64,000 bases of DNA from Streptomyces sp. Root431 (GTDB taxonomy: Bacteria > Actinomycetota > Actinomycetes > Streptomycetales > Streptomycetaceae): positions 248,227-312,226 of the forward strand of contig NZ_LMEI01000013.1 in NCBI RefSeq assembly GCF_001426585.1. Reading direction: 5' to 3'. The notes beneath the pieces were generated by a model that made no database searches, was not told where the DNA came from, and saw only the letters and a program-made list of their open reading frames with translations. Made by a program: the position numbers and the translations under genes. The stretch's first letter is position 1; every line of letters starts with the position of its first letter. This document shows, one piece after another, positions 32,318-40,501 of the stretch.

Positions 32318-32341
32318 TAACTTCACAAGTTTGTGAAAGTA
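32318..32341. promoter_or_regulatory. Putative operator of the GbsR/ABC exporter divergent promoter
   Basis: TTCACAA-GT-TTGTGAA (32322-32337), extended with mismatches to TAACT...AGTA, is an AT-rich palindrome standing out in a GC-rich region, 20 bp upstream of the ABC ATPase ATG. Confidence 0.7.
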
Positions 32342-32357
32342 CCGTACGTTCTGAAGC

Positions 32358-33302
32358 ATGACGAAGGCAATCAGCGTCGCCGGACTCCACAAGTCCTTCG
32401 GGCGCACCCACGCGCTGGACGGCCTCGACCTCACCGTCGAGACCGGCGAGGTCCACGGCTTCCTCGGCCCCAACGGAGCCGGGAAGTCCACCACCATCCG
32501 GGTCCTCCTGGGCCTGCTGCGCCCCGACTCCGGCGCCGCCGCGGTCCTCGGCAGGGACCCCTGGCAGCACGCCGTCGAGCTGCACCGGCGCATCGCGTAC
32601 GTCCCCGGCGACGTGACGCTCTGGCGCAACCTCTCCGGCGGCGAGGTCATCGACCTGTTCGGCCGGCTGCGCGGCGGCGGCCTCGACAAGGCCCGGCGCG
32701 CCGAGCTGATCGAGCGCTTCGAGCTCGACCCCACCAAAAAGGGCCGCACCTACTCCAAGGGCAACCGCCAGAAGGTCGCCCTCGTCGCCGCCTTCGCCTC
32801 CGACGTCGACCTGCTCGTCCTCGACGAGCCGACCAGCGGCCTCGACCCGCTGATGGAGGAGGTCTTCCAGTCCTGCGTCACCGAGGCGCGGGAGCGCGGC
32901 CGGACCGTCCTCCTGTCCTCGCACCTCCTCAGCGAGGTCGAGACCCTCTGCGACCGGGTCAGCATCGTCCGCAGGGGCCGGACCGTCGAGTCCGGTTCGC
33001 TCGCGGAGCTGCGCCACCTGACCCGTACGAGCGTCACCGCCGAACTGGCCTCCCCGCCCAACGGACTCGCCCACCTCCCCGGCGTCCACGACCTGACCGT
33101 CACGGGACAGCGGGTCAGGCTCCAGGTCGACACCGACAAGCTCGACGCCGTCCTGCGGTCCCTCACCGGCTCGGGCGTCCGGAGCCTGACCAGCACCCCG
33201 CCGACCCTGGAGGAGCTCTTCCTCCGCCACTACGCGGACGACCAGCACGCGGACGACCAGCACGCGGACGACCAGCACGCGGACGAAGAGGTGCGGTCAT
33301 GA
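32358..33302 (+). CDS. ABC exporter ATP-binding protein
   Basis: A 314-residue ATPase: Walker A GPNGAGKSTT, Q-loop region, signature YSKGNRQKVALVAAF (in place of LSGGQ, as in the antibiotic/lipid exporter class), Walker B LLVLDEPTSGLDP, and H-loop LLSSHLLSEVE, followed by a C-terminal domain ending in a repeated ADDQH tail. It overlaps the permease gene by 4 nt (ATGA). Likely exports a drug or lipid; the substrate is unknown. Probably repressed by the divergent GbsR protein. Confidence 0.95.
   Translation: MTKAISVAGLHKSFGRTHALDGLDLTVETGEVHGFLGPNGAGKSTTIRVLLGLLRPDSGAAAVLGRDPWQHAVELHRRIAYVPGDVTLWRNLSGGEVIDLFGRLRGGGLDKARRAELIERFELDPTKKGRTYSKGNRQKVALVAAFASDVDLLVLDEPTSGLDPLMEEVFQSCVTEARERGRTVLLSSHLLSEVETLCDRVSIVRRGRTVESGSLAELRHLTRTSVTAELASPPNGLAHLPGVHDLTVTGQRVRLQVDTDKLDAVLRSLTGSGVRSLTSTPPTLEELFLRHYADDQHADDQHADDQHADEEVRS
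33234..33287 (+). repeat. 15-bp in-frame tandem repeat coding the ADDQH tail
   Basis: GCGGACGACCAGCAC occurs three times head to tail plus a partial fourth, encoding (ADDQH)3-ADE at the ATPase C-terminus. Confidence 0.9.
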
Positions 33303-34864
33303 CCCTCACCGGCACCGGCACCCTCGCCCGGCTCGCCCTGCGCCGGGACCGGGTCATGATCCCGCTCTGGGCCCTCGTCACCGGCGGCCTGGTCGCCAGC
33401 GGCGCCGGCTCGCTGGAAGGGCTGTACGGCACGGCCGCCGAGCGCGCCGAGATCGCCGCATCCATGACCGCCAACAGCTCGATGCGCTCCCTCTACGGGC
33501 CGGTCTTCGGCGACTCCCTCGGCGGGCTCGTCGCCTGGCGCTTCGGCACCTTCGCCGCCGTCCTCGCCGCCGTGGCGAGCGTGATGGTCGTGATCCGCCA
33601 CACCCGCGACGAGGAGGAGACCGGCCGCCAGGAGATGCTCTCCGCCGGAGCGGTCGGCCGGCGCGCCCCGCTCACCGCCGCCCTCCTCGCCGCGCTCGCC
33701 CTCGACACCGCCGTCGCCCTCATCGTCACGGCGGGCCTCGCCGGACAGGGCGCGGCCGGGGCCCTCGCCCTCGGCCTCGCCGTCGGCGGCACCGGCATGG
33801 TCTTCGCGACCCTGGCCGCCGTCACCGCGCAGCTGACCGAGAGCGCCCGCCTCGCCCGGGGCCTGGCGGCGGCCGTCCTCGGCCTCGCCTTCGTCCTGCG
33901 GGCGGCCGGCGACGCCGGTACGGCCTCCGGGGACTCGGTCCTGACCTGGCTCTCCCCCATCGGCTGGGCCGAGAACGTCCGCGCCTTCGCCGGCGAGCGC
34001 TGGTGGGTGCTGCTCCTGATCCTCGCGGCCGTCCTGGTCCAGACGGCGGTGGCGTACGCGCTGACCGCCCGCCGGGACGTCGGCGCGAGCTTCTTCGCGA
34101 CCCGCCCCGGCCCGGCCGAGGGACGCCTCGCGACCGCCGGAGCCCTCGCGTGGCGGCTCCAGCGCGGCGCGCTGCTCGGCTGGTCGCTCGGCTTCCTGCT
34201 CGGCGGGCTCGTCTTCGGCGGGATGGTCGAGGGCGCGGCCGACATCGTCGGCGACAACGAACAGGCCCGTCAGATCTTCGAGCGGATGGGCGGCCGGAGC
34301 GGGCTCACGAACGCCTTCCTCGCCACCATGGTCTCCCTCTTCGGGATGATCGCGGCGCTCTTCGCGGTCGCTTCGGTGCTGCGGGCGCACGGCGAGGAGA
34401 CCTCCGGCCGGGCCGAACCGCTCCTCGCAAACGCCCTGGGCCGGATCCGCTGGGCCGCCGGCCACCTGGTGATCGCCTTCGGCGGCTCCGCCCTGATCCT
34501 GGCCCTCGCCGGACTCGGCCTCGCCCTCTCGTACGGGCACGACCTCGGTCCCGTCCTCGGTGCCGCGCTCGCCCAGCTCCCGGCGGTGTGGACCCTCGCC
34601 GGGCTCGCCGTCCTCCTCTGGGGCGCCGTGCCGAAGGCCGCGACCGCCGCGTGGGGCGCGGCCGGGCTCTGTCTCGCGCTCGGCTGGATCGGCCCGGCGC
34701 TCGACCTGCCGCAGGCGGCCCTGGACCTCTCGCCCTTCGGCCACCTGCCGAAGCTGCCCGGCCAGGACATGGCCTGGGGCCCGGTCCTGGCCCTGACCGC
34801 CCTGGCGGCGGCCCTCGTCGCGGCCGGCCTGGCGGGGCTGCGGCGCCGGGACGTCCAGGGCTGA
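33299..34864 (+). CDS. ABC exporter permease
   Basis: A 521-residue integral membrane protein with about 12 hydrophobic segments in two similar halves (MVVIRHTRDEEETGRQEMLSAGAVGRRAP in the first and VLRAHGEETSGRAEPLLANALGRIRWA in the second; the E-E-x-G-R-x-E loop is typical of the fused ABC-2-like antibiotic exporter permeases). Begins inside the stop of the ATPase gene. The pair forms a complete exporter. Its stop codon lies in the first unit of a 22-bp tandem repeat. Confidence 0.92.
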   Translation: MTLTGTGTLARLALRRDRVMIPLWALVTGGLVASGAGSLEGLYGTAAERAEIAASMTANSSMRSLYGPVFGDSLGGLVAWRFGTFAAVLAAVASVMVVIRHTRDEEETGRQEMLSAGAVGRRAPLTAALLAALALDTAVALIVTAGLAGQGAAGALALGLAVGGTGMVFATLAAVTAQLTESARLARGLAAAVLGLAFVLRAAGDAGTASGDSVLTWLSPIGWAENVRAFAGERWWVLLLILAAVLVQTAVAYALTARRDVGASFFATRPGPAEGRLATAGALAWRLQRGALLGWSLGFLLGGLVFGGMVEGAADIVGDNEQARQIFERMGGRSGLTNAFLATMVSLFGMIAALFAVASVLRAHGEETSGRAEPLLANALGRIRWAAGHLVIAFGGSALILALAGLGLALSYGHDLGPVLGAALAQLPAVWTLAGLAVLLWGAVPKAATAAWGAAGLCLALGWIGPALDLPQAALDLSPFGHLPKLPGQDMAWGPVLALTALAAALVAAGLAGLRRRDVQG

Positions 34865-34989
34865 GGCCGGGGACGTCCAAGGCTGAGGCCGGGGACGTCC
34901 AAGGCTGAGGCCGGGGACGTCCAAGGCTGAGACGGGGGACGTCCAAGGCTGAGACGGGGGACGTCCAAGGCTGAGGCCCGGGACGTCCC
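34845..34989 (+). repeat. 22-bp tandem repeat starting in the 3' end of the permease gene
   Basis: Six to seven copies of a 22-bp unit (GCCGGGGACGTCCAAGGCTG plus AG) run from the last codons of the permease (RRRDVQG-stop) to just before the convergent P450 gene. Each unit keeps the CTGA of the stop and the palindrome GGACGTCC. Copies 4 and 5 share an ACGGGGG variant. Confidence 0.9.
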
Positions 34990-34998
34990 CCGGCGGGC

Positions 34999-36204
34999 TC
35001 ACACCTCCACGAGCAGCGCCTCGACGCCCCGGATCACGTACCCCGGCGTCCGTACGGGCTCCGCCGCGAGCCGCATGTCCGGCGCCTGGCGGAGCAACTC
35101 GCCGAAGACCGCCTCCAGTTCGAGGCGGGCGAGCGGGGCGCCGAGGCAGTAGTGGATGCCCGCGCCGAAGGTGATGTGCGGGTTGTCGGCGCGGGTGAGG
35201 TCGAGCTCGTCGGCCGTCGGACCGAAGCGGGCCGGGTCGCGGTTGGCGGAGCCGAAGAGGAGGGCGACCTCGGAGCCGCGCGGGATGACCTGGCCGCCGA
35301 TCTCGATGTCGTCGAGGACCCAGCGCTCGAACATCTGGAGCGGGGTGTCGTACCGCAGGATTTCTTCCACAGCTGTGGACAACTTTTCGGGATCCGGACG
35401 GACGCCCTTCCGCAGGAGCGTCCACCAGCCGTTGACCGTGGTGTTCACCGTGGCCTCGTGGCCCGCGTTCAGGAGCAGCACACAGGTGGAGATCATCTCC
35501 TGCTCCGTCAGCTCCTCCACCCCGATGAGCCCCGAGATCAGGTCGTCCCCCGGGCTCTTCCGACGCCGCGCGATCAGCTCCCGCAGATAGTCCGAGAACT
35601 CGATCGAGGCCACGACCGCCCGCCGGGCCGTCTCCTCCGAGGGGTTCAGCTCGAACATCCCGCAGATCGCCGCCGACCAGGGCCGCAGCCGACCCCGCTC
35701 CTCGTCGTCCTCCGGAATCCCCAGCATCTCGGCGATCACCGCGACGGGGAGCGGTTCGGCGACCGAGGCGAGCAGATCGCCGCCGCCCCGGGCCACCAGG
35801 TCCCCGACGAGCCCGGCGGCGAGCCGCCGTACCGTCGGCGCCAGGTTCTCCACCGTCCTCGGCGTGAACGCCTTCGACACGAGCCGCCGGATCCGGGTGT
35901 GGTCGGCCGCCTCCAGATCGAGCAGCCCGTGGTCGTTGAGCGTGTGGAACGGCTCGTACGCGGCGGCCGGCGCCTCCCGCCCGAACTCCTCGTGCGTGAA
36001 CCGGTGCGTGTACGTCCGGCCGAGCCGGCGGTCCCGGAGGAGCGCGGACACGTCCGCGTAGTGCGGGATCAGCCACTGGCGGGTGGGAGCGTGCCAGTGC
36101 GCACGGCCGGCGGCGCGGAGCCGGGCGTAGGCGGGGTAGGGATCGGCGACGAACCCGGGGGACCAGGGGTCGTACACGGCGTCAACAGCGTCGATGGCAT
36201 CCAT
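34999..36204 (-). CDS. Cytochrome P450
   Basis: A 401-residue bacterial class I P450. Visible: I-helix LLLNAGHEATVNT (AGxxT), K-helix VEEILRY (ExxR), and the haem-cysteine loop FGAGIHYCLGAPLAR. It needs ferredoxin and reductase partners, none of which are adjacent. The general pattern fits CYP107-like monooxygenases of secondary metabolism or xenobiotic oxidation; the substrate is unknown. Followed upstream by a two-component system on the same strand after a 60-bp gap. Confidence 0.95.
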   Translation of the reverse strand: MDAIDAVDAVYDPWSPGFVADPYPAYARLRAAGRAHWHAPTRQWLIPHYADVSALLRDRRLGRTYTHRFTHEEFGREAPAAAYEPFHTLNDHGLLDLEAADHTRIRRLVSKAFTPRTVENLAPTVRRLAAGLVGDLVARGGGDLLASVAEPLPVAVIAEMLGIPEDDEERGRLRPWSAAICGMFELNPSEETARRAVVASIEFSDYLRELIARRRKSPGDDLISGLIGVEELTEQEMISTCVLLLNAGHEATVNTTVNGWWTLLRKGVRPDPEKLSTAVEEILRYDTPLQMFERWVLDDIEIGGQVIPRGSEVALLFGSANRDPARFGPTADELDLTRADNPHITFGAGIHYCLGAPLARLELEAVFGELLRQAPDMRLAAEPVRTPGYVIRGVEALLVEV

Positions 36205-36264
36205 GACCGGACGCTACCCCCGGAACCCCCGCCAACCGCCGACCGCCGACCGCCGACCGGACCG

Positions 36265-36930
36265 TCAGCCGCCGACGCGCACCAGGCCGGCCTCGTACGC
36301 GAAGACCGCCGCCTGCGTCCGGTCGCGCAGCCCCAGCTTCACCAGGACACGGCTCACGTGCGTCTTGATCGTGGACTCGGCGACGACGAGGTGCTCGGCG
36401 ATCTCGACGTTCGACAGGCCCTGCGCGATGAGCACCAGCACCTCCGTCTCCCGCTCCGTCAGCTCCCCGATCTGCGCCATCGCGGGCGGGCGCGGCGAGC
36501 TGCCGGGCGCCTTCGCGAACTCGGTGATCAGCCGCTTGGTGACGGTCGGCGCGAGCAGCGCCTCGCCGCCCGCGACCACCCGCACGCCCTCGGCGAGCTG
36601 CCGGGCGGAGGCGTCCTTGAGGAGGAAGCCGGAGGCGCCGGCGCGCAGCGCCTGGTAGACGTACTCGTCGAGGTCGAAGGTGGTCAGGACGAGGACCTTC
36701 GCGTCCTCGTCGGCGGCGACGATCTCCCGCGTGGCCTCGATGCCGTTCAGCTCGGGCATGCGGATGTCCATGAGGACGACGTCCGGGCGGAGGGCGGCGA
36801 CCTGGGAGATCGCCTCCCGGCCGTTGACGGCCTCGCCGACGACCTCGATGTCGGGCATCGCGCCGAGCAACACGGAGAAGCCCTCGCGGACCATCATCTG
36901 GTCGTCGACGATCAGCACACGGATGCTCAT
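36265..36930 (-). CDS. NarL/LuxR-type response regulator
   Basis: A 221-residue regulator: receiver domain MSIRVLIVDDQMMVREGFSVLLGAMPDIEVVGEAVNG with the phospho-aspartate in VVLMDIRMPELNGIEA, lysine in LLKDAS, and a C-terminal LuxR helix-turn-helix (LTERETEVLVLIAQGLSNVEIAEHLVVAESTIKTHVSRVLVKLGLRDRTQAAVFAYE). Its ATG overlaps the upstream kinase gene by 4 nt. Phosphorylated by that kinase; target genes unknown. Confidence 0.96.
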   Translation of the reverse strand: MSIRVLIVDDQMMVREGFSVLLGAMPDIEVVGEAVNGREAISQVAALRPDVVLMDIRMPELNGIEATREIVAADEDAKVLVLTTFDLDEYVYQALRAGASGFLLKDASARQLAEGVRVVAGGEALLAPTVTKRLITEFAKAPGSSPRPPAMAQIGELTERETEVLVLIAQGLSNVEIAEHLVVAESTIKTHVSRVLVKLGLRDRTQAAVFAYEAGLVRVGG

Positions 36931-38249
36931 TCCACGCTCTCCTCACGGCTCACGGGGATGAAGGCCGCGACCTCGTAGCCGCCGTCCGCGGTCTCCTCGG
37001 CGGTCATCTCCCCGCCGAGCATCGTCACACGCTCCCGCATGCCGGTGATGCCGTGCCCGGCGCCGGGCGAGGGCTTCACGAGCCCCCGCGCGGGCCCGTT
37101 GGCGACGCGCAGTCCAAGCCCCCCGAGTACGTACGACACCTCGACCTTGGCCGCAGCACCCGGCGCGTGCCGCAGCACGTTCGACAGGGCCTCCTGGACG
37201 ATCCGGTACGCGGAGAGCTCCACGCCCTGCGGCAGCTCCCGCACCGCGCCGGTCACGGTCTTCTCGACGTCGAGCCCGGCCTCGGCGACGTTCCGGACGA
37301 GCGCGTCGAGGTCGCCGAGGGTCGGCTGCGGGGCGTCGGGCGCCTCGTAGTCCTCGGCGCGGACGACCCCGAGGATGCGGCGCAGCTCGGTCAGCGCGGC
37401 CACCGCGTTCTCGCGGATGGTGAGGAAGGCCTGCTCCAGCTCCGGCGGCGGGTTCTCGACCCGGTAGGGCGCGGCCTCCGCCTGGATGGCGACCACCGAC
37501 ATGTGGTGGGCGACGACGTCGTGAAGCTCCCGGGCGATGGTCGTCCGCTCCTCCAGGACGGTCCGCTTGGAGATCTCCTGGGCGGTGACGGTCTGCTGGG
37601 CGGTGACCTCGCGGTCGGCCTGGCGGCGGACCTGGACCATGGAGACGGTGAGCAGGACGAGGGCCGAGACGAAGAGGAGCGGGACCGACACGGAGCTGCG
37701 CCCCATGCCGAGGAACATCTCGGCGAAGAGGCAGTAGCCGGCCGTCACCAGCCACATCCACACGGCGGTACGGGGCCGGGTGCGGGCGGCGACCACGGCG
37801 AGGACCACCACGTGGCAGACGAGGCAGGCCGCCGACCAGGGCCAGCCGCCGTCGAAGCCGCCGATGTACCCGACGAAGGGGGCCGCGCCGAGCGAGGCCC
37901 AGAAGGCGAGGATCGGCCGGACCAGGGTGAGCAGCACGATCGCGGCCGGCAGGCAGGTGATCACGAGTGCCGACACGCCGAATCCGTAGTAGATCCGGTC
38001 GTATCCCAGGGCGAAGACGATCACGGCGCAGAACAGGACGAAGGCGTGCGGGAGCAACCCCGCGAAAATGCGTATCCGCTCCGGCAGGAAGCGGGTCGGC
38101 CCGCTGTTCACGTCCATGCGTGGCAGCGGCCGGTAGGCGAAGGCGTCATGGAACAGCTCTTGGCGCAGCCCGCCGAGGGCCACCTGCACCAGGTGGAGCT
38201 CGGGGCTGCGGCTCGTCTCGGAGGTCCGTGTCTCGGTCACGCGCTCCAC
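36927..38249 (-). CDS. Sensor histidine kinase (HisKA_3/LiaS-DesK type)
   Basis: A 440-residue membrane kinase with about six TM helices (residues 60-215), a dimerisation domain carrying the phospho-histidine in TIARELHDVVAHHMSVVAIQAE, and an HATPase domain ending GAGHGITGMRERVTMLGGEM. Short extracytoplasmic loops suggest sensing inside the membrane. Coupled (4-nt overlap) to the response regulator. A start further in, at MDVNSGPTRF, cannot be excluded. Confidence 0.93.
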   Translation of the reverse strand: MERVTETRTSETSRSPELHLVQVALGGLRQELFHDAFAYRPLPRMDVNSGPTRFLPERIRIFAGLLPHAFVLFCAVIVFALGYDRIYYGFGVSALVITCLPAAIVLLTLVRPILAFWASLGAAPFVGYIGGFDGGWPWSAACLVCHVVVLAVVAARTRPRTAVWMWLVTAGYCLFAEMFLGMGRSSVSVPLLFVSALVLLTVSMVQVRRQADREVTAQQTVTAQEISKRTVLEERTTIARELHDVVAHHMSVVAIQAEAAPYRVENPPPELEQAFLTIRENAVAALTELRRILGVVRAEDYEAPDAPQPTLGDLDALVRNVAEAGLDVEKTVTGAVRELPQGVELSAYRIVQEALSNVLRHAPGAAAKVEVSYVLGGLGLRVANGPARGLVKPSPGAGHGITGMRERVTMLGGEMTAEETADGGYEVAAFIPVSREESVE

Positions 38250-38325
38250 GGTACGGGCGGCGGGGGACCCGGTCGTCCCGCTCGTTACGGATCCTCCGCC
38301 ATCCCCCCTGAGGACTACGTGTCCG

Positions 38326-39195
38326 TCACCAGGCCAGCTGGGCGATCTCCTCCGAGACCACCGCGCAGGCGTCCGCCGCCGGGTCGATGAGGGGGAAGTG
38401 GCCGACGCCTTCGAGGAGGGTGAAGCCGACCTCCTCGCCGGACTTGGCCGCCGCTTCCGCGTACGCCTCGGCGACCGTGTGCGGGACGACGATGTCCTCG
38501 CGGCCCTGGACGACGGTGGTGGCGATGCCCGTCGGGAGGAGGACGGCCGGGTCCGTGAAGGGGGCCCGGTGGGCGTACTCCGTCTCGCCGCCGAGGAGTT
38601 CGGTGACCGCGCCGCCGCACACGCCGAGTTCCACCGCCCGCTCGAAGTGGGCGATCGGGGCGAGGGCGACGACCCCGCGCAGTGCGGGCGGGGCGGGCAG
38701 GCGCCACGGGGAGCCGGCGGGGAGGACGTGCCGGGCGGCGGCCCAGAGGGCGAGGTGGCCGCCGGCGGAGTGGCCGGTGAGGACGATCCGGGCGGTGTCC
38801 GCCTGCGGCAGGTGGACGGCGGCCAGGTCCGGTACGGCGTCGAGCGCGGCGGCCACGTCGTCGAAGGTCTCCGGCCAGCGGCCGGCGACCGGGGCCGTAC
38901 CGCCCTGGCGGGGGATGTCGCTGCCGCGCCGGTACTCGACGCTGGCCACGGCGAAGCCGCGGCGGGCCAGGAAGTCCACGAACGGGGTCAGGTGCTGCCG
39001 GTCGTACGGCGCCCGCCACGCGCCGCCGTGCAGGGCGACGACGAGCGGGGCCCGGGTGCGGCCGTCGCGCGGGGCGTAGAAGTCGACCACCTGGTCCGGG
39101 TGGTCGCCGTACGCGGCGGAGGCGTCCGGGGCGACGGCCGGGTGCGAGAAGGCCGAGGCTTCTTCGGCGGCATCGCGCGCGGCGGGGTCCGGCAT
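38326..39195 (-). CDS. Alpha/beta hydrolase, probable kynurenine formamidase
   Basis: A 289-residue alpha/beta hydrolase: oxyanion-hole motif LVVALHGGAWRAPYDR (HGGxW, typical of kynurenine formamidases), nucleophile elbow VLTGHSAGGHLALWAA, acid near GREDIVVPH, and catalytic histidine in GVGHFPLID. It lies about 100 bp downstream of kynureninase and tryptophan 2,3-dioxygenase on the same strand; together the three would convert tryptophan to anthranilate. HGGxW plus context makes N-formylkynurenine the likely substrate; a general esterase is the alternative. Confidence 0.8.
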   Translation of the reverse strand: MPDPAARDAAEEASAFSHPAVAPDASAAYGDHPDQVVDFYAPRDGRTRAPLVVALHGGAWRAPYDRQHLTPFVDFLARRGFAVASVEYRRGSDIPRQGGTAPVAGRWPETFDDVAAALDAVPDLAAVHLPQADTARIVLTGHSAGGHLALWAAARHVLPAGSPWRLPAPPALRGVVALAPIAHFERAVELGVCGGAVTELLGGETEYAHRAPFTDPAVLLPTGIATTVVQGREDIVVPHTVAEAYAEAAAKSGEEVGFTLLEGVGHFPLIDPAADACAVVSEEIAQLAW

Positions 39196-39298
39196 GCTGT
39201 TCCAACCTCTCGGTGACGCGGCCGAATTGGCCTGACCTGCGGGGACGGTACCAGCACCGGAGCCCCCGCAGATCAGGCGATCATCGGACGGTCACCCC

Positions 39299-40501
39299 TC
39301 AGGCGGGGAGGTCGGCCAGGACGTCCGCGAGGGTGCGGGCCGCCCGCTCCGCGTCCGCGAAGCCGACGTACAGCGGCGTGAAGCCGAAGCGCAGCACGTC
39401 CGGGCGGCGCAGGTCGCCGACGACCCCGCGCTTGATCAGCTCCGCCATGACGGCGGGCGCGTTCTCGCAGCTCAACGCGGCCTGGCTGCCGCGCTCGCCG
39501 TGCGCCTCGGGCGTCACCGAGGTGACCCGGCCCTCCGGCACGTACGCCCGCACGCACTCCAGGAAGAAGTCCGTCAACGCGAGGGACTTGGCGCGCACGT
39601 CCTCGATCGCGACCCCGTCCCACACGTCGAGCGCCGACTCCAGCGCCAGCATGGAGAGGATGTCGGGCGTCCCGACCCGGCCCTTCAGCGCGCCCTCGGC
39701 CGCCTCGTACCCGGGGGTCATGGCGAAGGGGTCCGTGTGCGAGTTCCAGCCGGGCAGCGGCGAGTCGAAGGCCGCCTGGTGGCGCTCGGCGACGTACAGG
39801 TACGCGGGCGAACCGGGGCCGCCGTTCAGGTACTTGTAGGTGCAGCCGACGGCCAGGTCGACCCCGTGGGCGTCCAGGCCGACGGGCAGGGCGCCCGCGC
39901 TGTGGCACAGGTCCCAGACGGCGAGCGCGCCCGCCGCGTGGAGCGCGGCGGTGAGGCCGGGCAGGTCCTGGAGCCGGCCCGTGCGGTAGTCGACGTGGTT
40001 GACGAGCGCGAGAGCCGTGCGCTCGCTCACCGCGTCCGCCATGTCGGCCGGGTCGCACGCCACGATCTCGTGACCCGTCATCCGCGCCGCGGACTGCGCG
40101 ATGTACCCGTCCGTGGGAAAGGTCGTCGCGTCGACGAGGATCTCGTCCCGCTCGTCGCCGTTGATCCGGGCCGCGGCGACGACCGCCTTGAAGACGTTCA
40201 CGCTCGTCGAGTCGCCGACCACGATCTGCCCGGGGGCGGCGCCGACGATCGGGGCTATCCGGTCGCCGATCCGCTCGGGCGCGGTCCACCAGCCCGACTC
40301 GTCCCAGGAGCGGATGCGGAGCTCGCCCCACTCGCGGGTGATCACGTCGGCCATGCGGGCCGGTATGTGCGCGGGGAGCGCGCCGAGCGAGTTGCCGTCG
40401 AGGTAGACGGTCCCCGCGTCGAGCGCGAACTTCTCGCGGTGCTTGGCCAGCTCGTCGGCCGCGTCCAGCCGGGCGGCCCTCTCCTCGTACGTGTCAGACA
40501 T
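39299..40501 (-). CDS. kynU: Kynureninase
   Basis: PLP enzyme cleaving kynurenine to anthranilate and alanine. 400 residues: VYLDGNSLGALP, VGDSTSVNVFKAVVAA, VNHVDYRTGRLQDLP, WDLCHSAGALPVGLDAHGVDLAVGCTYKYLNGGPGSPAYLYV (with the PLP lysine in TYKYLNGGPG, diagnostic of kynureninases). Starts at ATG 40501, overlapping the end of the tryptophan dioxygenase gene by 8 bp. Middle gene of a kynurenine-pathway operon. Confidence 0.96.
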   Translation of the reverse strand: MSDTYEERAARLDAADELAKHREKFALDAGTVYLDGNSLGALPAHIPARMADVITREWGELRIRSWDESGWWTAPERIGDRIAPIVGAAPGQIVVGDSTSVNVFKAVVAAARINGDERDEILVDATTFPTDGYIAQSAARMTGHEIVACDPADMADAVSERTALALVNHVDYRTGRLQDLPGLTAALHAAGALAVWDLCHSAGALPVGLDAHGVDLAVGCTYKYLNGGPGSPAYLYVAERHQAAFDSPLPGWNSHTDPFAMTPGYEAAEGALKGRVGTPDILSMLALESALDVWDGVAIEDVRAKSLALTDFFLECVRAYVPEGRVTSVTPEAHGERGSQAALSCENAPAVMAELIKRGVVGDLRRPDVLRFGFTPLYVGFADAERAARTLADVLADLPA

